Of a stretch of DNA of 54,430 nucleotides, positions 47,537 through 54,430 are shown piece by piece. The position numbers were made by a program, and so were the translations under genes. How positions within the stretch are numbered: position 1 is the stretch's first letter; every line of letters starts with the position of its first letter. The notes under the pieces are model-generated. The model was not told the origin of the DNA. It saw only the letters and a program-made list of their open reading frames with translations, and did no database searches. Source of the DNA: Clostridiales bacterium (GTDB taxonomy: Bacteria; Bacillota; Clostridia; Oscillospirales; Oscillospiraceae); contig JAJUHS010000002.1 of NCBI GenBank assembly GCA_029267755.1, positions 1 to 54,430 on the forward strand, given 5' to 3'.

Positions 47537-48345
47537 TTCTGAAGCTCCAGCCCCGCCGCTTTAAGTTCGTAATAAACGCGTACAGGAACCGGCGGTATGA
47601 GTCCCGTTCTTTTCATAAGCTCCTCATCCGTCAGCATCTCGCGCGGAGTTCCGCTCGCAAGTATCCTGCCGTCATGAATAAGATATACTCTGTCAGCGAA
47701 AACGGCTTCCTCGACGTAGTGAGATATCATTACGACAGTTTTGCGCTCTTGCTCACGGAGCCTGCGTATGACCGACAGAATTTCCCCTCGTCCTGCGGGG
47801 TCAAGCATGGCTGTCGCCTCGTCGAATATGATTATATCAGGCTCCATCGCAAGGACACCGGCAAGCGCAACGCGCTGCTTCTGTCCGCCCGAGAGCATGT
47901 GCGGAGAGCGTTTTTCAAAGCCCTCCATCCCTACGAGGCGTAACGCCTTGCGCACTTTCCCCGATATTTCTCCGCGCGGAGTCTCGTAATTTTCCAAGCC
48001 GAAAGCTATGTCCTCTTCAACCGACGAGGATACGAACTGATTGTCCGGGTTCTGAAAAACCATTCCGCAGCGCCGCCTAAGCTCCCAGACGTTTTTCTGA
48101 TCCGCGACGTTGAGGCCCGCTACGCTGAGTTCTCCGCTTTGCAGCTGAAGCAATGCGTTGAAATGCTTGACGAGCGTGGACTTTCCGCAGCCGTTATGGC
48201 CCAGAACCGCCACGAGCTCTCCTTCTCCGACGCTTATATCGACGCCATCAAGGGCAAGCGCAAAGCCACCATCGTACATATATGAATAGCTGATATTTTT
48301 ACCCAAGACCCCCGCCACTGAAGCACCTGCCCTGCCGAAAATCAA
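47485..48345 (-). CDS. ecfA1: ECF transporter ATP-binding protein (EcfA)
   Basis: 286 aa; GHNGCGKSTLVKHFNALL, MLSGGQKQRVALAGVLA, IIIFDEATAMLDPAGRGEIL. Confidence 0.92.
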   Translation of the reverse strand: MIFGRAGASVAGVLGKNISYSYMYDGGFALALDGVDISVGEGELVAVLGHNGCGKSTLVKHFNALLQLQSGELSVAGLNVADQKNVWELRRRCGMVFQNPDNQFVSSSVEEDIAFGLENYETPRGEISGKVRKALRLVGMEGFEKRSPHMLSGGQKQRVALAGVLAMEPDIIIFDEATAMLDPAGRGEILSVIRRLREQERKTVVMISHYVEEAVFADRVYLIHDGRILASGTPREMLTDEELMKRTGLIPPVPVRVYYELKAAGLELQKCPLTNEELVEEICRLN

Positions 48346-48470
48346 ATATTATTAATATACATTAATATAAGTATAAATATACTGAAATTATCTGCAAGCC
48401 CCCAGGGGGGATTGATCGTGTTGTTTTTATCCTTAATTATATAAAAATATATTGATTTGTAACCCCCAGT

Positions 48471-48550
48471 ACTTTTGAGCCGCTGCATGCATGTGTTTCA
48501 AAAGTCCGAGCGCGGCCGAACAGAATGTGTTCGAACCGCGCGCTTTTTAT
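48471..48550 (+). ncRNA. Candidate small RNA: hairpin plus intrinsic terminator with no associated ORF
   Basis: acttttga/tcaaaagt (48471-48478/48498-48505), then gcgcgg...ccgcgc (48510-48515/48536-48541) with inner cgaaca/tgttcg and T-run 48544-48548. Confidence 0.4.
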
Positions 48551-48665
48551 TGTCCCATGTTTTTAGGCAAATCCATTCAATTAAATTTATTGAGTTTTTT
48601 TGTTAAAATATAGTAGAATATATCGATAAATATTTCAGGGAATTTCATAGAAAAGGAGGGATAAA

Positions 48666-49244
48666 ATGATTAACCCGGTCAGTTCATCTTCCGTCTCTGC
48701 TTATAAGACGGACGACGACAAAATTGCCCAGAAAAAGGCTGAGAAGTTAGTATCCTGCGAACCCGCATACAGCATCTCCCTCAGCTCGGAAAGTCTTGAA
48801 AAAGCCAGCAAAGGCCCTCTCGGTTCGGAGGAGATCTCTCGAATCAAGGAGCAGGCGGATAGGGCTGCCGCGCCCCTGCGCGATCTTGTTGAAAAGCTGA
48901 TTACCAAGCAGGGCGAAAATTCATGGAAAATTTCAGTTTCGCTCGAAATCACGGGCTCATACAATGTCAATATGACACAGGCTGAGGCCGCGGCCGCTAT
49001 CGCGGAGGACGGAGAATGGGGAGTGGAGGCCGTCAGCGACAGGATAGTTGAGTTTGCCAAGTCCATTTCAGACGGAGACGCAAGCAAGCTCGAAACTTTG
49101 AAGGCGGCAATTGACAAGGGTTTTTCCATGGCAAAAAAAGCTCTTGGCGGCACACTGCCAGACATCTGCGGCAAAACATACGACGCCGTAATGAAAAAGC
49201 TTGACGACTGGGCAAGCGAATCCGATGCCGCCGCAAAGGAATAA
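48666..49244 (+). CDS. Hypothetical protein, DUF5610-like (often flagella-associated)
   Basis: 192 aa; AAAIAEDGEWGVEAVSDRIVEFAKSISDGDASKLETLKAAIDKGFSMAKKALGGTLPDICGKTYDAVMKKLDDW; N-terminus MINPVSSSSVSAY; SD aaaggaggg. Family name from memory. Confidence 0.6.
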   Translation: MINPVSSSSVSAYKTDDDKIAQKKAEKLVSCEPAYSISLSSESLEKASKGPLGSEEISRIKEQADRAAAPLRDLVEKLITKQGENSWKISVSLEITGSYNVNMTQAEAAAAIAEDGEWGVEAVSDRIVEFAKSISDGDASKLETLKAAIDKGFSMAKKALGGTLPDICGKTYDAVMKKLDDWASESDAAAKE

Positions 49245-49401
49245 TTTCCAAACAGAAGAACTTCGGCTTTGATCGGTTCATAGTCGAAGTTCCTGTTTTA
49301 ATAAAAAATAAACAATATTCAAAAACTATAACGATTACTGCGCCATTTCCGCCTTTTCAATCAGGATGATCGGCGGATGCAAAAAAGGGAGCGGAGGACA
49401 T

Positions 49402-50649
49402 ATGACACTTAACGAATTGTATCGCAGCCTGTTGAAAACAGCGTCTGAAAAGGGCGCGGGCGCCGAAATTGAAGAGCTTAAAAGCGACGATTTCGATCAG
49501 CGCCAGTTAGACTGCCTCCTGCATCCGGAAAGGTACGCCCCGGTCTGGCATTTTGGGGAATGCTCCTGTCCGGAGGGAAAAACGCCCTGCGTTGCAAGCT
49601 GCATCTTCAGCGCCATAGTACGCGATGAAAGCGGACAGGTTGTAATCGCCACCGAGAAATGCGTCGGCTGCGCTGCCTGCGTAGAGGCCTGTAAATCCGG
49701 CAGGCTTACCGCCAGCAAGGATATACTTCCCGCGCTTTACGCCATAAAAAACGCAAAAGGCCCCGTATACGCCATGATAGCCCCTGCATTCATTGGGCAG
49801 TATAGCCGCGACGTCACGCCGGGGAAGCTCAGAAGCGCCTTCAAGAAAATCGGCTTTACCGGCATGGTCGAGGTGGCGCTCTTTGCCGATATCCTTACGC
49901 TGAAAGAGGCGCTGGAGTTTGACAAGAAAATCCCGAAGTATCAGGATTTTATGATAACAAGCTGCTGCTGTCCGATATGGATAGCCATGATACGCAAGAT
50001 TTACTCAGAGTTTATCCCCTATGTGCCCGGCTCCGTATCCCCCATGGTGGCCTGCGGGCGTTCGATAAAGCGGCTTGAGCCTGAGGCGGTCACAATATTT
50101 ATCGGCCCCTGCATAGCCAAGAAAGCCGAGGCTCGGGAAAAGGATATTGCCGATGCCGTGGACTTTGTACTCACCTTTGAGGAAACAAAGGACATTTTTG
50201 ACGCTTTCCATGTCGACCCGTCCAAAGAGGAGGAAGACTCTCGAGATCATTCCTCAAGGGCAGGAAGGATATACGCCAGAACAGGCGGAGTCAGCGAGGC
50301 AGTGCAGAAGACCGTTGAAAGCCTTAATCCCAGTCGGAAAATCGCCGTCAAGGCCCGGCAGGCGGACGGTGTTCCAGCGTGCAAAGCACTTTTGAATGAA
50401 CTGAAGGAAGGCAAGATCGCAGCTAACTTCCTTGAAGGGATGGGCTGTGTCGGCGGCTGCGTTGGCGGGCCGAAGGCGATAATCGGCAAGGATGAGGGGC
50501 GCGAAAACGTAAACGATTATGGGAACCTCGCCCCCCACTTGACGCCCGTGGACAACCCATATGTCATAAACCTTTTGAACCGCATCGGCCTCGATTCGGT
50601 CGAGCGGCTTCTTGAGGACAGCGATATTTTCACCCGTCATTTCGAGTAA
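49402..50649 (+). CDS. [FeFe]-hydrogenase-like protein with N-terminal ferredoxin domain (non-canonical motifs)
   Basis: ATG 49402 with SD ggagcggagg (ORF track 49366). CVGCAACVEACKSG 4Fe-4S; L1 TSCCCPIW, L2 IGPCIAKKAEA, L3 EGMGCVGGCVGGPK. Confidence 0.85.
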   Translation: MTLNELYRSLLKTASEKGAGAEIEELKSDDFDQRQLDCLLHPERYAPVWHFGECSCPEGKTPCVASCIFSAIVRDESGQVVIATEKCVGCAACVEACKSGRLTASKDILPALYAIKNAKGPVYAMIAPAFIGQYSRDVTPGKLRSAFKKIGFTGMVEVALFADILTLKEALEFDKKIPKYQDFMITSCCCPIWIAMIRKIYSEFIPYVPGSVSPMVACGRSIKRLEPEAVTIFIGPCIAKKAEAREKDIADAVDFVLTFEETKDIFDAFHVDPSKEEEDSRDHSSRAGRIYARTGGVSEAVQKTVESLNPSRKIAVKARQADGVPACKALLNELKEGKIAANFLEGMGCVGGCVGGPKAIIGKDEGRENVNDYGNLAPHLTPVDNPYVINLLNRIGLDSVERLLEDSDIFTRHFE

Positions 50650-50663
50650 AGACATGATATTGG

Positions 50664-52115
50664 TTAGGCGCCGCACCGGCCTCCGCGGCGCTTATTTTTT
50701 GTTTTCAAGGATCCAAACTCGCCTGCGGCGTAAGCGAACATTATATAAAGCTCGGGCAGTATAAAATAGCGGTACCTGGGCTGTATCTCAATAAACATGA
50801 ATGCGGTAAAAAACATGCACAAAACCGCGGCGCAAATAAGATACGACCGGTGTGGCTCCTTTTTCTTAGCAAAGGCTTTAATGCAGCCCGCGCCGGCAAA
50901 GGCCGAAACCGCCGTGAACAGAACCCTGTCTGCGATTGATACAAAATATGCGGCGTTGCCGGCGGGCATTCCAGCGAACTTATTATTGGTCAGATCCAAA
51001 TAATTGAGCGCCCAAGTGAAATCAAAGGGGCCTCCGTAAAAAAGCTTAACCTTTCCCCATAAAAAACCCGCAAAAGCCCTGAATGACGAAAAGTATCCGG
51101 ATATTATGCGCACGGCCTCCCCCCGTCTGTACGACGAGTCGGTTATATACAGGATTCCCCCGTGAGTCATATCGTAGGTCCCCATGGTATCGGGATTCAG
51201 TCCAACGACGAACTTCCATTCCGGGCAGTTGTTTGACACCCCGTAGGGCGCCAGTCCAACCTGCCGTACTATAAATGAATATAAATAATAGATACCGATG
51301 TATGATGCCAGGGCAATTCCCGCATAAAAAAGCTCCTTTTTTCTGTCGGACGGCCTCTTAAGAAAGTATATAAGAGCCGCAATGACAACGCCTGCAATCA
51401 TTAATACTGCTTCCGGCCGCATCAAATTGCCGATTCCTATAAGAAGGCCTCCCCCGAGCGACGACAGCGGGCTCTGGTTCAAGGATATTACATACAGCCC
51501 CAGCATAATGAAAAACAACGATATATGCTGGTTTGTAAGAAGCGACGTCAGGAAAATCGCTTCCGGGCAAAAGGCATAAATCATGGCGGCCTTAAAGGAC
51601 GCCTCCGCCGAAGTAAACAGTCTTGAAAGCTTATATATCAAAAGGTTTGTTCCGACCATAAAGAGGCAGTTCATAAGCTTCAGCGCCAAGATTGAGCCGA
51701 ACAGCTTATATACCGCCGCCTGATATATAACGAAGGGTATCTGATACGGCCATAGCTTGAAATAATCGTAATGAAGCCATGACAAATCGCCATTTGTAAG
51801 CTTCACCGCCGCGCTGTACATCTCCCAGAAGTCGCTTCCCGGCTGTGTTTTGACAAAAATGGCAAAAGCCGCCCTGAGTATCAGGCTCACGGCGGTAACG
51901 GCCAAAAGCAGACGCCTTTCCGATCCGCCGATAAACCTGTACGCGAGCTTTATAAGCAGATAAAGAACAACGGCCAGAACGGCATATAATAGAATTTGCA
52001 GCGGGGATTCGGCATACACCGAAAAGCCCATAAAGCAGGAGACAACCAGGAGCGCGATTACTGTCGACGCCGCAAGCAAAACACAGTATTTTAAAACGTC
52101 AGATAATTGCTTCAA
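50664..52115 (-). CDS. Multi-TM glycosyltransferase, GT39/ArnT-like
   Basis: 483 aa; about ten hydrophobic segments; FVKTQPGSDFWEMYSAAVKLTNGD loop and LMNCLFMVGTNLLIYKLSRLF typical of GT-C enzymes. Confidence 0.75.
   Translation of the reverse strand: MKQLSDVLKYCVLLAASTVIALLVVSCFMGFSVYAESPLQILLYAVLAVVLYLLIKLAYRFIGGSERRLLLAVTAVSLILRAAFAIFVKTQPGSDFWEMYSAAVKLTNGDLSWLHYDYFKLWPYQIPFVIYQAAVYKLFGSILALKLMNCLFMVGTNLLIYKLSRLFTSAEASFKAAMIYAFCPEAIFLTSLLTNQHISLFFIMLGLYVISLNQSPLSSLGGGLLIGIGNLMRPEAVLMIAGVVIAALIYFLKRPSDRKKELFYAGIALASYIGIYYLYSFIVRQVGLAPYGVSNNCPEWKFVVGLNPDTMGTYDMTHGGILYITDSSYRRGEAVRIISGYFSSFRAFAGFLWGKVKLFYGGPFDFTWALNYLDLTNNKFAGMPAGNAAYFVSIADRVLFTAVSAFAGAGCIKAFAKKKEPHRSYLICAAVLCMFFTAFMFIEIQPRYRYFILPELYIMFAYAAGEFGSLKTKNKRRGGRCGA
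50668..50700 (+). terminator. Terminator of the hydrogenase-like gene, inside the 3' end of the convergent GT39 CDS
   Basis: gcgccgc/gcggcgc (50668-50674/50685-50691) followed by ttattttttg. Confidence 0.65.
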
Positions 52116-52152
52116 ATTGTTCTCCTCCCCCGCCTAGACCCTAAAAGCGTAA

Positions 52153-52617
52153 TCACAGAGAGAATTTCATCGGGGCATTCCGTGACTTTTCATCCTTGAA
52201 GCCTAGCTTTTTATACATCGGGCGGCCGTCGGCCGTAGCCTTCAGCTCGACGAAATCGAGTTTCATGAGCTTCGCGTCGATAAGCAGCATTTCCATGAGC
52301 GTCGACGCGGCTTTTTGTCTTCTATATTGAGGTTTTGTGTAAACGTTTAGAACCGTACCCGTTCTGCCGGTCGGAAAATCAGGGCTGCAGGGCTTTTCGA
52401 CCACAAGGAGAAAGGCGCTTGATACTATTTCGCCATTGTCGATAGCAATATAAGCTGTAAAATCGCCGTCTATGTGCCTTTCAAAATAGGCAGCAAGCCT
52501 TTCCTCAAGCTCCGGAAGATCTTCAAGGTGTTCAAATTCATGGAGCAAATAGGCTTTTCTTATATTTACAAGCTGAGGAATGTCCTTCCTCTCCGCTTTT
52601 CTGAATTCCATCAGCAT
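52153..52617 (-). CDS. GNAT N-acetyltransferase
   Basis: 154 aa; FRKAERKDIPQLVNIRKAYL, TVLNVYTKPQYRRQKAASTLMEMLLIDAKLMKLDFVELKATADGRPMYKKLGF. Confidence 0.9.
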   Translation of the reverse strand: MLMEFRKAERKDIPQLVNIRKAYLLHEFEHLEDLPELEERLAAYFERHIDGDFTAYIAIDNGEIVSSAFLLVVEKPCSPDFPTGRTGTVLNVYTKPQYRRQKAASTLMEMLLIDAKLMKLDFVELKATADGRPMYKKLGFKDEKSRNAPMKFSL

Positions 52618-52797
52618 CCCTCACAGTTCATTCTATATTTTATACTACTATTGGAAACATTTTGCAAGCTTTTCAGTCGGCTTTTGCAGCGTTTTCGCTT
52701 TATATGAATTTTAGACTGATTTCAAGGCACAATAGAATTCAAAATACGCTTTTTTATTACAAATTAGCCACTAAAATCTGTTAAGCGGGAGAAAAAA

Positions 52798-54219
52798 ATG
52801 AAGCATAAAGGTTTAGGAACATTTCAGCTTACAATGATGGCCCTCGGCACGGTGATCGGCGGTTCGTTCTTTCTCGGCTCCGCCGTAGCCATAAACGCCG
52901 CCGGGCCCTCGATTATAATCGGCTTTGCTCTCGGAGGGATTCTAGTCTACTTCATCCTGACCGCCCTCTCCGAAATGACAGTCTCGAGTCCTGATACCGG
53001 TTCCTTCCGCTCCTTTGCGGCAAAAGCCTTCGGAGAAGGCGCGGGCTTTGTGACAGGCTGGGTCTATTGGACAGGCATGGTTCTCGCAATGTCGAGCGAA
53101 GCCACCGCGATCTCAATTCTGGTGCGGACCTGGATACCTGCGGTGCCAGTTTCCCTGCTCGGCTGCGCAATCATTGTCGGCATAACGCTTTTAAATTTAC
53201 TTGGGGCGGACAAGCTTTCAAAGCTTGAAAGCGGCCTTGCGGCGATAAAGCTTTTTGCTATACTGTCCTTCATATTCATATCAGCTCTTCTTGTTCTGGG
53301 CCTGTTCCCGGGTAAGGCCGCCGTCGGCATAGGAAATCTATCCGGAGAGCCGTTCATGCCATACGGAATCGCAGGCCTCGCGGGCAGTATGCTTATAGTC
53401 ATGTTCACCTATGCCGGTTTTGAAATAATCGGGCTCGCCGCCTCCGAAGCGGAAAACCCTAAGGTAACGGTTCCACGAGCTATAAGAAATACGGTTATCA
53501 GCCTCGTTGGACTGTACATTGTTTACGTCATCATGCTGCTCCCTCTTATCCCCACCGCGGAGGTCAGCGAGCATGTAAGCCCCATCGTTGCAGCCCTAAA
53601 CCGGCACGGGATTGGCTGGGCGGGAACCGCGCTGAATATAGTTCTTATATCGGCGATACTCTCGACCATGCTCGCCGCCATGTTCGGACTCGGACGGATG
53701 ATGCGTTCGCTTGCAGACGAAGGCCACGCCCCGGCCTGGCTCAGGGACAAAACCGACGTGCCGCGCCGTGGAATCACCGCCTCGGGTTTTGGGATGCTCC
53801 TCGCTCAGGGGCTTGGCCTGCTTTTTCCGAGCGTTTACCTGTTTTTGATAAGCTCCGGCGGCTTTGCGCTCCTCTTTTCCTACGCCGCCATAATGGCGAC
53901 ACACGTCAAGTATAGAAAAATGAATGGCTGCCCCGACGGGAAATGTCAGGTATGGGGCTATCCCTACTCTTCAATTATTGTATTAATTGCGCTTATAGCC
54001 GCAATGTTTAGCATGCCGTTTGTCGCGGGGCAGGCTTCCGGCCTAATCGCCGGCTTCACTATAGTTGCGCTTTTCTCGGCTGCATATTTTGCAATGAGGT
54101 TGAGGCCAAGCAGGTCCTCGATCGGTATCTACAGAAAGCGGCCGCAGCCGTCCGAGTTTTCCAAGGAGCTTACAGACTTCAAAAATGGCGGGGACAAAAA
54201 TAAGAAACAAGCCCCATAG
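52798..54219 (+). CDS. Amino acid permease (APC superfamily)
   Basis: 473 aa; LTMMALGTVIGGSFFLGSAVAINAAGPSIIIGFALGG, MFTYAGFEIIGLAASEAENPKVTVPRAIRNTV. Confidence 0.93.
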   Translation: MKHKGLGTFQLTMMALGTVIGGSFFLGSAVAINAAGPSIIIGFALGGILVYFILTALSEMTVSSPDTGSFRSFAAKAFGEGAGFVTGWVYWTGMVLAMSSEATAISILVRTWIPAVPVSLLGCAIIVGITLLNLLGADKLSKLESGLAAIKLFAILSFIFISALLVLGLFPGKAAVGIGNLSGEPFMPYGIAGLAGSMLIVMFTYAGFEIIGLAASEAENPKVTVPRAIRNTVISLVGLYIVYVIMLLPLIPTAEVSEHVSPIVAALNRHGIGWAGTALNIVLISAILSTMLAAMFGLGRMMRSLADEGHAPAWLRDKTDVPRRGITASGFGMLLAQGLGLLFPSVYLFLISSGGFALLFSYAAIMATHVKYRKMNGCPDGKCQVWGYPYSSIIVLIALIAAMFSMPFVAGQASGLIAGFTIVALFSAAYFAMRLRPSRSSIGIYRKRPQPSEFSKELTDFKNGGDKNKKQAP

Positions 54220-54236
54220 CCGCGGGGGCTTGTTTC
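54204..54236. terminator. Perfect 12-bp stem terminator overlapping the permease stop codon
   Basis: gaaacaagcccc (54204-54215)/ggggcttgtttc (54225-54236); the stop TAG lies in the loop. Confidence 0.7.
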
Positions 54237-54249
54237 TGCTAAACAATTG

Positions 54250-54430
54250 TTATTTGACGGTTTCGGCAAATCTAGCTCCGAAGTCGAAGGCCTTTTGCAT
54301 TTCATCATTTGAGGGAACAAACCGACAGATGAGGCCGTCCTCAAACACGTTCAGCTTCAGCGTTCTGAGCCTCGATATGAGCGCCGGTACGGCCTCCCCG
54401 CTCCAGCCGTAGGAGCCGAAGGCCGAAGCG
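54250..54430 (-). CDS. C-terminal part of a flavodiiron (FprA/A-type flavoprotein) protein, truncated by the window edge
   Basis: Manual translation of the reverse complement: ...ASAFGSYGWSGEAVPALISRLRTLKLNVFEDGLICRFVPSNDEMQKAFDFGARFAETVK*; matches the flavodoxin-domain tail (FGSYGWSGEAV). Absent from the ORF track because incomplete. Confidence 0.8.
   Translation of the reverse strand, partial: ASAFGSYGWSGEAVPALISRLRTLKLNVFEDGLICRFVPSNDEMQKAFDFGARFAETVK

Noticed and set aside
48666-49244. Toxin/antitoxin or FlgM-like anti-sigma identity for this protein
   Set aside because: The N-terminus resembles FlgM only superficially; the C-terminal pattern fits the DUF5610-like description better.
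1-54430. CRISPR arrays, rRNA, tRNA genes, prophage or transposase genes
   Set aside because: No regularly spaced direct repeats, no conserved RNA gene sequences and no phage/transposase protein motifs seen on either strand.

Overview
This 54.4 kb window is gene-dense, roughly balanced in GC, and appears chromosomal. By inference it comes from an endospore-forming clostridial Firmicute: it carries PolC, pro-sigmaE/SpoIIGA, sigmaK and dipicolinate synthase. Main blocks on the minus strand are rimP-nusA-ylxR-ylxQ-infB-cdsA-dxr-rseP-ispG-polC, dpaA-dpaB-sigK, spoIIGA-sigE, glyA, rarA, a seven-gene pyrC-K-D-F-E-B-I operon, and an ECF transporter set (A-A'-T-S) followed by a methyltransferase. Main blocks on the plus strand are an ABC importer (SBP-permease-ATPase), a degenerate GGDEF/EAL protein, an aroE-aroK fusion with aroQ, an aldehyde dehydrogenase with an AcrR-like regulator, nth, a FapA-like protein, ku-ligD (NHEJ), a DUF5610-like protein, an unusual stand-alone [FeFe]-hydrogenase-like protein and an APC permease. 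I saw no rRNA, tRNA, CRISPR array, prophage or intact IS. The most interesting signals are non-coding: a train of at least six back-to-back stem-loops at 1-175; a terminator-like hairpin between the rimP-nusA promoter and rimP (candidate NusA autoregulatory attenuator); a near-consensus sigmaG promoter upstream of ku-ligD; an AcrR-type 24-bp operator on the aldehyde dehydrogenase promoter; a spoIIG-type promoter with a 22-bp spacer; and a candidate orphan small RNA at about 48.4-48.55 kb. All family calls come from reading motifs by eye, with no database search.
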